In this document: positions 1 through 9,370 of the stretch, piece after piece | Layout of the letters: every line of letters starts with the position of its first letter | Numbering within the stretch: position 1 is the first letter of the stretch | Notes under the pieces: generated by a model | Databases searched by the model: none | Told to the model about the DNA's origin: nothing | The model's input: the letters and a program-made list of their open reading frames with translations, nothing else | From: Limonium bicolor | Lineage: Eukaryota; Streptophyta; Magnoliopsida; Caryophyllales; Plumbaginaceae | NCBI GenBank assembly: GCA_023374045.1 | Contig: CM041779.1 | Span: forward strand, 300,834,167 to 300,898,166 | Length of the DNA stretch: 64,000 bases | Direction: 5' to 3' | Program-made: the position numbers and the translations under genes

Positions 1-48
1 CCTATTAGTTTGCTATAAATCAATATTTATAATAGTGTAGTTTTATCA
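1..48 (+). repeat. 3' tail of an Athila-type LTR
   Basis: The first 48 bases closely match the last ~50 bases of the LTR that ends at 52923: both run from CCTATTAGTTTGCTATAAAT to a TTTTATCA end. No primer binding site follows, so this is a 3' LTR or solo LTR of the same family, in plus orientation. It abuts the truncated gag of the next element. The rest lies outside the window. Confidence 0.8.
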
Positions 49-51
49 CCA

Positions 52-456
52 ACATACATCTTTGAACTAGAGACCGCCTACGATACCTTGGATGTCCCTG
101 CTGGTGCTAAGGTTCGTCTTGTCGCTTACCACCTGAAGGGTTCGGCAAGGAGTTGGTGGAAGCTTGTGCGAGATGACAAGATCGCAGATCCTGAGTTTGG
201 ATGGAGGGAGTACACGGCTCTGCTGTGAGCCAAGTACTACCCGGTGCATGTACAAGAGGCTAAACGCCATGAGTTGGATAGTCTGAGGCAAGGGGACAAG
301 ATGTCGGTAGACCAGTACTACACGGCCTTCACCGACCTTATCCACCTGCTACCAGACCTAGGATACTCGAACCGGGTTCTGGTAAACCATTTTTACAACG
401 GACTCAGCCACCGCCTACAATATGGGATGGGGCCAACTGAATATACCACCTTGCTT
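52..456 (+). pseudogene. gag: Gag core (retrotransposon gag domain), copy 1, exon 1
   Basis: The translation shows the plant gypsy gag core: an LELETAYD-like start, then AYHLKGSARSWW, an in-frame TAG (226-228), and KYYPVHVQEAKRHELDSLRQ followed by SVDQYY. The homologous stretch in copy 2 (27540-28004) has the same blocks. The 5' end is lost at the Athila LTR junction. The last residues align with the copy 2 exon 1 end (TIQ), after which both copies enter non-coding sequence. Gag forms the particle that packages element RNA; this copy cannot make it. Confidence 0.8.
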
Positions 457-560
457 TAAAAAAAAATATAGTGTGATGTGAATAAGTGTATACAGTGAGT
501 AAATGTGAATGTGAGTTTGTGAGTTTGATTCGCGGGGCATGACTGACATCCTAAATTCAG
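457..560 (+). other. Probable gag intron 1, copy 1 (degenerate donor)
   Basis: Non-coding stretch between the gag core and the next gag segment, ending AAATTCAG before GAGTGCTATC. Copy 2 has a GT-AG intron at the same place (28005-28083), ending TGTAG before GAATGCTACG. The downstream exon starts match almost base for base. The donor here is replaced by an A run, so this is a decayed intron by homology. Confidence 0.55.
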
Positions 561-819
561 GAGTGCTATCATGCCGCTGCAAAGGTTGAGATCACCGTCC
601 GACTGAGGGACAAGGAAAATGCGCACAAGCGCAAGGCTTTGAGCGAGGGCCAAAACACACAAGGGTACGGGGGATGAAAGAAGAAGAAACTTTACCCCCA
701 GTTCCAGAAAGGCCAGCACCAGGGTGGCAAAGGCCAAACCCAGACCACCACTGCTGAGGAGCCACTGCAGCTCACTTAGGCCCATGCAGCTAAGCCTCTA
801 TGCTCTCACCCGCCCAAGG
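561..819 (+). pseudogene. Gag linker exon, copy 1
   Basis: Starts with codons for ECYHAAAKVEI, a typical gag block after the core, then a basic, Gln-rich linker (KKKK, QFQKGQHQGGKGQ). It has several stops. It ends in CCCAAGG just before a GT donor, as in copy 2 (CCTAAGG at 28411-28417). Copy 2 has an extra intron (28209-28297) inside the equivalent stretch that is absent here. Confidence 0.6.
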
Positions 820-901
820 GTAACTACTAATTCCGTGTACCAAAGTTTAAGTGTGTGTTGTTAAGTTGTAAGTGTGTACTGAATGTGTAATGTGATAACA
901 G
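820..901 (+). other. Probable gag intron 3, copy 1 (82 nt, GT-AG)
   Basis: Donor GTAACT after CCCAAGG, acceptor GTGATAACAG. It lies just before the nucleocapsid zinc-finger exon. Copy 2 has an intron at the same place, 28418-28499, also 82 nt, with donor GTAAGC after CCTAAGG and acceptor TGATAATAG. The same length and position and similar ends in two diverged copies support a genuine spliced intron. Confidence 0.65.
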
Positions 902-1242
902 CTAGCGCGGGCTCTGGATCCCAGCGCCACTACTACTGCAAGTGGTGCAACGGAGACCAGCCCGGCAAATACTACAAGGGAAATGATGTGCAGTGTTGCT
1001 ACTACAAGAAGATGGGGCACCGTGACTACGAGTGCTACCAAAACCCCAATGGTAGAAACTACAGGCCTAAAGGGCAATGGAAGGGTAAGGCTGCCGCGAC
1101 CACTGAGGCCCCGAAGGCGATTAACCAGCCGTCCTCAGATTAGGGGAACACGATCACCTAGAAGGGGAAAGGGTCAGGAGCTGGCAAGGCCACCCTGAAT
1201 GTGGTAGACGGCCAGAGGCTGCTGGAACCTCTTCTAGACCAG
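902..1242 (+). pseudogene. Gag nucleocapsid zinc-finger exon, copy 1
   Basis: Encodes a first finger-like unit (CKWCNGDQPGKY) and a second one, CCYYKKMGHRDYEC, that fits the CX2CX4HX4C knuckle with tyrosine in place of the second cysteine. The homologous exon in copy 2 has the intact CHHCGKKGHRSFEC. This domain binds RNA during packaging. A basic Gly/Arg/Lys tail follows and ends at a CAG just before a GT donor (1243). Confidence 0.75.
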
Positions 1243-1387
1243 GTACTACTTAAACCATTGAGTGAAGTAATTGACTACTTACCGCATTTCATGCATGAGT
1301 GTTAGCAAGTCTAAATGTACAACTATATAAGTAAAGAGTTAAAGTATAATGTATAATTCACCTAAGCTTGATAATTCTAAACCTTAG
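1243..1387 (+). other. Probable intron 4 before the AlkB exon, copy 1 (145 nt)
   Basis: GT-AG interval with donor CAG/GTACTA and acceptor AAACCTTAG/GAAC. In copy 2 the same junction reads ACCTTAG/GAGAC. The exon starts align base for base apart from a few substitutions and one indel (Phe-x-Ile-Cys-Tyr-Pro in both). In-frame coding runs from this acceptor into the AlkB domain. Confidence 0.65.
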
Positions 1388-2123
1388 GAACCTTCAATAT
1401 TTGTTATCCAATCCCTCCCACACCGAACCCCGAAGAAACCACCACAATCAGCATCACCAAATTTCCGATGGAGCAACGTCAGGTTATCCAACCAGGTATG
1501 ATATTATTAATGGGATACCTGACACCCGAAGCACAAATCCACATCATCCGACGATGCGATGAACTAGGAGCAGCACCTGGAGGTTTCTACACACCCGAAT
1601 ACCCGAATGGATCGAAGATGAAGTTAAAGATGATGTGCATGGGTAAGGACTGGAATCCTTACACCAAGATATATCAGGACAAACGAGCGGAAGACGCAGC
1701 AACAATACTGAGGATACCTGGGGAATTCCTTGCGGTCGTTAACCACACCGTGGGAATTTCTCAGTGGGTTGAATCTGATCTAATTCTGAGTGTTAAAGTA
1801 GATTTGTGTATTGTAAACTTCTACCAGAAAGGTGAACGGTTGGGTTTACACCAAGATAAGGATGAAACCCCCGAGTCTCTGAGTAAGGGAGTACCCGTGG
1901 TGTCTTGGCCCATTGGTGATAACGCAGTGTTTGTGTATGGCGAGTAGAAGCGTGCAGACCTCGCAAAGAAGTTGGTGTTGAAGTTAGAAGATGTATTAAT
2001 CATGGGTGGGCAGTCGAGGATGCTATATCACGGTATCAAGAAGATCAAACTAAATACACACCTTCGACAGTAATCAATGCCACACACATGAAACCCGGAC
2101 GTTTAAATTTGACATTTTGGTAA
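1388..2123 (+). pseudogene. AlkB-like 2OG-Fe(II) dioxygenase domain, copy 1
   Basis: From the acceptor at 1387 a frame opens through FNICYP and a Pro-rich linker into an AlkB fold. Seen in order: PGMILL near the start, GGFYTPEY, MKLKMMCMGKDWNP, then CIVNFY, the iron-binding HxD in GLHQDKDE (His128 and Asp130 counting from the Met at 1468), PVVSWPIGD, the second iron His in YHGIKKI, and the 2OG-binding Arg in RPGRLNLTF-type context (here KPGRLNLTFW). This layout is that of plant ALKBH1-type proteins, which remove methyl groups from nucleic acids. Lesions: TAG at 1945-1947 and a frameshift near 2060; the Arg usually found after TF is Trp. It sits between the gag zinc fingers and the protease. 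Confidence 0.85.
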
Positions 2124-2344
2124 TTATAAAGCCTTGTGTAACCATGTAATGGGTGAAACCAGTTTTATATTAAGGATGATATACATTAGCTATGTCGACA
2201 ATGTAAATCTACATATGGTGTAAGGAGTATGTTAATGAATAAAACGACGTTGTTTTGAAGTATGTCAACCGTGTTGTTAGTGTGTACTTATAAACTTGAT
2301 GAACTGAATTAGGTTGTGTACTCAGAACGGGAGGTATACTGAGT
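2124..2344 (+). other. Spacer between AlkB and protease, copy 1
   Basis: AT-rich, no coding signal. Just after the AlkB stop it has an ATGTAATGG/TTTTATATTAAG stretch that could act as a 3' untranslated region. Copy 2 has a similar spacer (47992-48238) with AATAAGAGTTTTATTTTA. Whether it is an intron or an intercistronic region cannot be told from this sequence. Confidence 0.45.
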
Positions 2345-2803
2345 GTGTGTAATGAGGCAGAAGCCGACAAAAGTGGCACTATCTTCACTAGAACCTTCCC
2401 AGTTAATGGTGTGGATGCATCGATCTTGTTCGACTCTGGAGCCTCCCACACATTTATCTCGCTTTCATTTGCGAGGAGGCTGGGGTTAGAAGCTGAAGAG
2501 ATGCCTGACTTCCTAGTCACTCTCCCGTTGAAAGAGCGGATCAAGTGTACCCGCTATCATCGAGATGCTATTGTTTGAATCAAGGATGAAGAGTTTCTGA
2601 TCGACATGATAGAGTTCGAGGGACTCAGATTCGATGTAATTGTGGGGATGAACTGGTTGAAGCGGTACAAGGGTCGAATCCTATGTGCCGAGCATCGACT
2701 GCTTCTTCGGAGTCCGACCGGGGTTACCATTTCATACCGCCAAAGGCCCAGGGAGCCTTCGACTCAGATTATCTCTGCTATGTCTATGTATCGTCAGTTG
2801 TGA
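2345..2803 (+). pseudogene. Retroviral-type aspartic protease, copy 1
   Basis: The active-site motif FDSGASHTFIS is intact, followed by the usual IVGMNWL block and the C-terminal EHRLLLRSP segment. TGA at 2576-2578 and further stops break it. The domain cuts the Gag-Pol polyprotein. It lies directly upstream of RT in the standard Ty3/gypsy order. Confidence 0.85.
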
Positions 2804-2876
2804 AGAAAGAGTGATGTATACCTCTGCTATTTCCAGGACATAGAGAGACCCGGAGTTTAGTCTAGATGTATCGGTA

Positions 2877-4425
2877 GTGTCGGAGTTTCCTAATGTTTTT
2901 CCTAAGGAACTACCGGGCATGCCGCCAGCACGGGCAGTGGAGTTCAAAATTGAATTGGTGCCGGGAACCGGACCAATAACGAAGGCACCCTACCGTATGG
3001 CTCCAGCTGAGATGACAGAGCTCAAAGAGCAGTTGCGAGACCTACTCGACAAGGGATTTATACGCCCGGGTGTTTCACCATGGGGAGCGCCAGTCCTCTT
3101 CGTGAAGAAGAAGGACGGTAGTCTCCGCCTCTGCATCGACTATAGGGAGCTGAATGCTGTTACGGTGAAGAACTGTTATCCTTTACCACGCATCGATGAT
3201 CTATTCGACCAGTTGAAAGGTGCATCAGTATTCTCCAAGATCATTTTGCGATCCGGTTACTACCAGATTGCTATTCGAGAAAGTGACATTGAGAAGACCG
3301 CGTTCCGAACCAAATACGGTAACAACGAATTCACGGTTATACCGTTTGGTCTATCCAATGCACCAGCCAAGTTCATGGATTTAATGAACCGCTTGTTTCG
3401 AGATCAGTTGGACAAGTTGGTGGTAGTCTTCATCCACGATATTGTTGTATATTCAAAGTCAAGGGGTGAGGTTGAAAGCCACCTGAGATGTGTGTTGTAA
3501 ACGTTGACATAAAATCAGTTGTATGCAAAATTTTCTAAGTGTGAATTCTGGTTGAACCAAGTTTCATTCCTTGGTCATGTTATTTCTGAGGCTGGGAATG
3601 CTGTTGATCCGACCAAGATAGATGCAGTGTGCAACTGGCCTAGACCAAAGACGGTTACTGACATACGGAGCTTCCTCGGTCTGGCAGGATATTATAGGAG
3701 GTTTGTGAAGAACTTCTCTAGTGTCTCGAAGCCGATGACTTCCTGGATGAAGAAGGATGAACCATTCGAGTGGACAGACGACTGTGAGAGTTCCTTCTAG
3801 AGTCTCAAGGACATTCTGACATCTGCACCAGTCCTGACTATACCAGACGGTACAGATGATTTTGAGGTCTACTGCGATGCATCCGGAAGAGGTATGGGTT
3901 GTGTGTTAATGCAACACGGGAAGGTCGTAACATACGCCTCTCGACAGCTGAAGAAACATGAAGAGACCTACCCTACCCACGACCTGGAATTGGGTGCCAT
4001 TGTCTTCACTTTGAAGATATGGCGACATCATTTGTATAGGGTAAGCATGACCATTTTTTCAGACCATAAGAGTTTAAAGTATTTGTTCACTCAGAAGGAG
4101 TTGAATATGAGGCAAAGAAGGTGGGTCGAGTTCTTAAACGACTACGACATCAACCTTCAATACAAAGAGGGTAAAGCAAATGTGGTAGCTAACGCATTGA
4201 GTCGCCGAGCACACACTCTCCATTTGCTAGTCTCTCATTCTAGCCTGGTTGAAGAGGTGCGGAGTGCTCAGATGTCGGATCAGTACATGCAAGAGATCAG
4301 GCAGAAGCTTGTTGATGGCACATTCAAGGGTCAGGAGTATGATTTCCGACTCCACGATGATGACCTGATTAGGCTGAATGGCCGACTCTGTATTCTGAGG
4401 AGTAGCGCCGAGCTGAAGGAGCGCA
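2877..4425 (+). pseudogene. RT-RNase H and start of integrase, copy 1, catalytically dead
   Basis: RT shows [17 protein letters not shown] and [16 protein letters not shown]. Two catalytic aspartates are lost: motif A reads [10 protein letters not shown] (Asp to Ile, 3243-3245) and the YxDD-type motif reads FIHD (Asp to His, 3435-3437). The RNase H region reads [32 protein letters not shown] and [10 protein letters not shown], with a stop at 3798-3800. The start of the integrase zinc-binding region is reached before the CACTA element cuts in at 4426. Confidence 0.88.
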
Positions 4426-4443
4426 CACTGGTGGAACGGAACC

Positions 4444-4557
4444 CTTTAATTACGGTCCAAAACCGTGTATAATTACGGTTGTGGACCGTAATCTACGCGG
4501 GCGTCAATAAAGATGGCGACGTCTTTAATTACGGTTTTAAACCGTAATTAAAGGCCC
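4444..4557. repeat. CACTA subterminal repeats, first block
   Basis: Several copies of the motif AATTACGG in both orientations, including an almost perfect palindrome at 4529-4557 (TTTAATTACGGTTT and its complement around one T). Subterminal repeats in CACTA elements are transposase binding sites. Confidence 0.7.
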
Positions 4558-4578
4558 TTTTCCGGCCCATGTGTCATT

Positions 4579-4684
4579 GACTTTACATTACGGTTATTGG
4601 TAAAACCGTGATCTAAAGTCCTTTGGCGCGCGCGCGCCGAAGGACTTTAGATCACGGTTTTACCAATAACCGTAATGTAAAGTC
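4579..4684. repeat. Near-perfect 106-bp palindrome in the CACTA end
   Basis: Two 53-base arms pair with a single mismatch (4624/4639). The centre, 4625-4638, is a GC alternation (GGCGCGCGCGCGCC). The arms carry the ATTACGGTTATTGG and ACCGTGATCTAAAG blocks. Confidence 0.85.
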
Positions 4685-4685
4685 G

Positions 4686-4792
4686 ACACTTTAGATGACG
4701 GTTTTGGAAATAACCGTCATTTAAAGTCTTTTGGCGCGCGCGCCCAAAGGACTTTAGATGACGGTTATTGTTAGAACCGTCATCTAAAGTGT
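4686..4792. repeat. Second ~107-bp imperfect palindrome in the CACTA end
   Basis: Outer arms ACACTTTAGATGACGG and its complement pair perfectly; the interior has mismatches and a CGCGCGCG centre like the first palindrome. The core is GATGACGGTT instead of ATTACGGTT, so the two palindromes are diverged duplicates. Confidence 0.8.
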
Positions 4793-5520
4793 ATTTTTTT
4801 ATTATTATTTTTTTACAAATCTACACAATTGCAACAGAGACAGAATTGTAACAGATAAACAACAGAGGGCAGAAAGAAACTGCACAATGAACCACCTGAA
4901 TCAAATACCAACAACACAATTCATTCTCTGCGCACAATTGCAACAGAGATAACATCTAATAAAGCACCAGATCGAAAATCTGTAACATATTCAATTGCAT
5001 ATTCAATCTGTTACACAATTGCAATAGAGATAATAATTGCAAATTCATTCTCTGCGCACAATTGCAACAGAAATATTCAATACAACAGCTAGAATCTGTT
5101 ACAGCAGTAGCAGCTAGCAATTCATTACAAAAAATATAATCTGTTACAGCAGCAGCAACTAACAGAATCAGAGGGCTACAAAGGTAGCAGTGTAACCTAT
5201 ACATGGTAGATACAGCTAGGATGACTCCCAGCAAGAAATAGCATAAAACAGAAGCGTAAAATAGTACAAAATCGGTGCAGAAAATTGTAAAAAACAAAAT
5301 CCATGATAGCAGCATCAGAGCTAGCTAGTCTACCACTCCATTCTCATAAACATGGCTGTCATGCTCTCTCTGACATGCAACAAGTCGGCAAGAGCATAAG
5401 TCTTGAATCTGGCATAATGCTCTTTAATCTGCAACAAGAAAAGGAATGAAACACATAATGAGATTAAGATAAAGACACAAAAAATCTGCTGAAAGAATTA
5501 AATACAAGACAGCGTTCGTA
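4793..5520. other. CACTA non-coding region with short dispersed repeats
   Basis: AT-rich. The phrase TTCATTCTCTGCGCACAATT followed by GCAACAGA occurs at about 4920-4948 and 5043-5072, with shorter ACAATTGCAA variants at 4824, 5015 and others. Probably the 3' untranslated side of the minus-strand gene. No convincing reading frame. Confidence 0.5.
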
Positions 5521-5524
5521 TTAC

Positions 5525-7490
5525 CTTGTCTATATCATTCTTAAAACCTGGGAAGCACCCGCAGAACTCGTACATATACCGCATCACGTAGTACCCGCAA
5601 CTCTTAGAATCCCTTTGGGTAGGGCACTAAATCACCAAAATCCACAAATGTAAAACAATTGTACAAAGATAATAGCAGCACGAATGAAATACATGAATTA
5701 CCAAACCTGGATGTAATCGACGGTCAAATCACCAAACTCTCCCTGTGGGGTTTTTTTGTAACAACTGTTACATATATTAACAAAAGCGTTTAGCAAAATG
5801 AACAAGTACATTAATTTTGGTTCAAAAAACTTACAAACAATTAAATAGTAATAAAAACTTACTCTTTGATTAAGTCTTCAGTGTTGAATTCTATCCACTG
5901 CCCTAGTGGATCTAGAACGAGCAGAGTAGCGGTGGCAGCGCAGAATATAAACAAAGCCCAGTGGTGGCTACAATGTCAAATACAAAATGAAATGAGAAAT
6001 GAAGGTAAAAAAGTTAGCTAATTAGTATGTAATTTTATATTAGAACTCACGTTTGGTGATACGGCATTAGAATGAATAATTTATTCTGTTGATCAACAAT
6101 ATTGAAGCAATGAATCATGTATTCACAAAACCTCCCTGGGTCCCTAGTGAGTGAGTCGTACGATAAACGCTCCGGGCACACCGCAGTAATGGAGGTCATG
6201 TCCTTCTCAGCACATCTCTCAAGCAGACATCTATTATATCACATGTACTATAAAAAGTTAGCCAATGCAACTTCATAGATACTTACTCTATATGTTTTTA
6301 CAGTATGAGGAAAGAACACTTACTTTAGATAAGCTTGAATAATGTTAATGTTCAGATAATCTCCACACATCATCTCTCTGATGTCCTCAAAGTTGATTGC
6401 CGTGATCATATCTTCTTCGTAGGGAAACATCGAATTTGGAAGCGTCATCATGAAGTTGTTAGTTTGAGATGACTTCAACATGATCTTGTCGTAGAGATTC
6501 ATCTGCTTGGCCCCCAAAACATTAACAAGTTTTTGTGGCAGTGCGAGCTTATTTTTAGGCGCCTCAGAAGTCCTGGTGCGACCCCGGACGGGCGCTGGAT
6601 TCTTACCTTTCGCACCCCGACTCACTGGATTCTTACCCTTCACACACAAACAGTAAAGCATAAATGTAAAGATAATTACTAATGTATTATAGTAACATTA
6701 AACATTTATCTAGAACATACCCTTGTACTTCTGACAGGATTCGCCGGCGCGCAGATCTCTTCTTCTCTGGGCCGGGATACGCGGCGAGGAAGCTCAGGGA
6801 TCTCAGGATTCGCCGGCGCGCTGGTCTCTTCTAGTCTGGGCCGGGTTACGCGCGAGGAAGCTCAGGGATCTATAATAGATTAGATTAGACACTTAATGAA
6901 ATAATGCATTTTATTAGATACTAAATGGTTGTCAAACAGTCTTACCTCATCGGTGACAACAATATAACATGCTGGCCAGGGCAATATGTCTCCTTTCGCT
7001 TCGATCAGCGTGCATTTGTTGTCAAACGCCATCGGAAGGTATGCATGCTCAAATCCATCAACTATCAGGTCCAAGGTCACACGCGCGTAGAATGGGGTAG
7101 ACGTACGAAACTGATAAGCGTGAGTGGACCTGATGGCAACACCGTCCCATAGGCCGCATCTACAGGGTGCCCTTCTAATGGTATTTGGAGACGACATTTT
7201 TTTTGCTCCTTTAATAAATAGAGATAATACGTGAAATAAATAAATGAGTCCAATCTAATACTATTTAAATAACTTTATTTTAGGAGAAAAATAGTTAAAC
7301 AAAGTTAACCTGGATGTTGGCAAAAGGGTACGGGTCAGCGGCCGGAGCACAACTAGACGAGGAAGACAGTCGAGGAGGATCTAGCTGCTGCTACTGAGTA
7401 GTCGCATGTGCAATCGCATTCAACGCTTCCTGCAGCCTCTCCTCGATAGCCCGGCGCTCAGCAGCCTGTTTCTCGTCATTTGGTGTTTAT
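5525..7490 (-). pseudogene. CACTA-encoded Ulp1-like (C48) protease gene, several exons
   Basis: Minus-strand exons in transcription order: an Arg/Glu-rich coiled-coil piece (7490 to about 7315, one stop); an exon starting MSSPNTIRR at 7197 and resembling DUF8039 (ILPWPACYIVV near its end), with a clean GTAAG donor at 6945-6941; an exon around 6870-6735; a 6661-6320 exon (KLALPQKLV, MFPYEEDMITAI); an exon with DPGRFCEYMIHCF near 6170-6110; then the Ulp1 catalytic parts. These are His in HHWALFIF (about 5969-5946), Asp in VLDPLGQW (about 5925-5900), and Gln/Cys in CPTQRDSKSCGYYVM (about 5627-5583). The full catalytic set His, Asp, Gln, Cys is present. Such proteases of CACTA elements resemble SUMO-specific proteases; their role in transposition is unclear. 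Exon joints were judged by eye. Confidence 0.72.
6735..6871 (-). repeat. 69-bp tandem duplication inside the CACTA gene
   Basis: Two adjacent ~69-bp units, each starting CAGGATTCGCCGGCGCGC and ending AAGCTCAGGGATCT, with a few substitutions and small indels between them. They encode a basic, Pro/Arg-rich linker upstream of the protease part. Confidence 0.8.
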
Positions 7491-8690
7491 GTGGGGTTTT
7501 GATGATTGTTGATGCTTTTGGAATTGGAAAACGAGTTTAGATGGTGATTTTGGGGGATTTTCGGTATGATTCGGGTGGCCGGGTGTTGAAAAACGTGAGG
7601 AAGAGAGGGGAGGCTGTGCTTTGTGACTTCCTAGGATTCTTGAGCTTATGAGATTCTGATTTTATCAAAAGATTTATCCCTTTATATAGACTTTCTTAAA
7701 GATAAAGAAAATCTAATAAAAGTAAGATTTTTTGGCATCTTAATTAAGTAACTTCCTAAAAGAATTTTGTTGTGAAATTTTAGCCACGTGTCAAGGATGG
7801 AAATTATGATTTTTCGGAAGTAGAATCGAATTTTTAAAATGTTGGAATATTTTTAAATTCATTTTCTCGTCAGATTCACTCAGAAATTGCTAGAAAATTA
7901 TTAGAAATTCAAAAAATCAAAAGTCTAACGCCATTATGCCTGATATGTCATCCTCTATCATGGGTTAACGTTTCAAAGCATTTTGAATTGATTTGGCCCT
8001 TCTTTGGAGGAGAGAGAAAGCCTATAGGGGGCTTAGGAGCCTTGAAAATTTATAAAAATGCCCCTGGAGATGACTAAGTTGTCCCTAGTACTCTGAATTG
8101 TGCCGATCGAACTGGGAACCCTCGCTACTTGACCAAACTAGCCTATCAGTAGAGACTCTCTTCCGGGGGGGTTGAAATTTTGGGTATAATAGAGCCATTT
8201 CACTTAGAACCGATATAAATAGGCATGTAATAGTTAGCTTACTTGTACGTTTTGAGTGAGAAAACATTTTAGAGATTAGAGAGAGAGAGTTGCCTTTGTA
8301 ATTCAGAGAGAGAATTTGTACCAAGTTAGTTAGTGCATCTTGATAAACTCTTGCTAGGAAGATCCTAGTTTCACTACATTTACCTTCGAGCTGATCAGAG
8401 ACTGTATTAGGTGAGTGAGTGAAAAACCACAAAGTAGATCTCTTCTACTAAGTGGGCATTGTAAGTTATTTTGTTTTGACCAGAAAATAAAATAGCTTAT
8501 TTTGTGTATCTTGCTGAGTTCCACAGAGTCCCTCCATCTATCAAGTGTTAATCCATCTAACCTCGCTAAGTCCATCCTACTTCGCTACCTTGAGCAATTG
8601 CTTCCGCACACTTAGCTCAACTACTTCGACTAAGTGTTTTACGTCTCAAGTATTCCCGCATACCAAGTTCAGTTGAGTCAAACCATCTCA
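7491..8690. other. Unassigned AT-rich region, possibly LTR or leader of the Tat element
   Basis: No protein homology that I can see. At 8207-8222 there is a GATATAAATAGGC TATA-like box, followed by purine-rich AGAGAGAGAG (8276-8290) and, at 8484-8492, an AAAATAAAATAGC polyadenylation-like signal. This is the order of promoter, start and polyA signal expected of an LTR, so it may be the 5' LTR or leader of the Tat element that follows. No PBS or LTR ends recognised, so this is a weak inference. Confidence 0.35.
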
Positions 8691-8739
8691 TTAATTAACA
8701 CCTTGGGTTGGTTTGAGTCAGTCATCCGATGCTACAGGG

Positions 8740-9370
8740 TGATAGGACAAGAAAGGGATTTGGCAACGCGAGCCGAGATCCAGACACTTCTCAAAACCGG
8801 ATTCATCAGGGAAGTGGCTTATCCAAGGTGGTTGGCCAATGTTGTCATGGTAAAAAAATCAAATGGGAAATAGAGGATGTGTGTAGATTTTACAGATCTA
8901 AATAAAGCATGCCTCAAAGATTTTTACCCATTACCATCCATAGATAGATTGGTCGTTTCAACAGCCCAGAGTTCTGTGTTAAGCTTTTTAAATGCATTCT
9001 CTGGTTACAATCAGATCAAAATGAATAAATAATGATTCAGAGAAAACATCATTCATTACTTCGGTCGGAACCTTCTGTTATAAAGTAATGCCTTTTAGTC
9101 TAAAAATGCGGGGGCTACTTTCCAACGAATGATTGATAAGGTTTTTAGGCAACAAACCGCTCGTAATGTAGAAGCATACGTCGATGACATAGTTGTGAAA
9201 AGTACATCAAAAGATCAGCACATAAAAGATTTAGAGGAGACATTCAACACTCTGGATAGATACCAAATCAAGTTGAACCCTGAGAAATGTGTATTTGGTG
9301 TAACAAAAAGGAAATTCCTTGGCTTTATCTTTGGGCAACAAGGAGTCGAGGTCGATCTGGAGAAAAGTTA
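8740..9370 (+). pseudogene. Tat-clade reverse transcriptase
   Basis: RT blocks: LLKTGFIREVAYPRWLANVVMVKK, then after a TAG (8872-8874) RMCVDFTDLNKACLKDFYPLP, a degraded motif A region (FLNAFSGYNQI), and an intact YVDD box in EAYVDDIVVKS, then KCVFGVTKRKFLGF. Aspartates of YVDD are kept; motif A reads NAFSGY where Asp is usual. Frameshifts lie near 8930 and 9080. Confidence 0.85.

Larger units (their letters stand above)
49..4425 (+). mobile_element. Truncated Ty3/gypsy chromovirus carrying an AlkB-like domain (copy 1)
   Basis: Order seen: gag core, two-finger gag nucleocapsid, AlkB-like dioxygenase, aspartic protease, RT, RNase H, start of integrase. It is cut on the left by an Athila LTR and on the right by a CACTA element, so neither LTR is visible. 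The pol sequence resembles Tekay/Del-type chromoviruses, but the chromodomain region is missing, so the clade is inferred from RT and gag. Stops, frameshifts and lost catalytic residues show a dead copy. The layout matches that of copy 2 (22492-51212). Confidence 0.88.
4426..7490 (-). mobile_element. CACTA (En/Spm) transposon fragment
   Basis: Begins with CACTGGTGGAACGGAACCC, a CACTA-class terminal repeat, inserted in the integrase region of copy 1; the 3 bases before it (GCA, 4423-4425) would be the target duplication. Behind it lie subterminal palindromes with the core ATTACGGTT/AACCGTAAT and GATGACGG, as usual for CACTA ends. The gene content on the minus strand (DUF8039-like plus Ulp1-like protease) is common in plant CACTA elements. 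I find no matching right terminus with TSD, so the right border (about 7490) is approximate and the element is truncated. No transposase seen. Confidence 0.8.

Noticed and set aside
1388..2123. Reading the AlkB segment as an independent host gene
   Set aside because: It sits between gag and protease of the same element in two separate copies, shares an intron acceptor context in both and has no promoter of its own that I can see.
6880..7152. Plus-strand open frame at 6925-7152 opposite the CACTA exon
   Set aside because: Shadow of the minus-strand exon, which has the DUF8039-like similarity and a proper splice donor.
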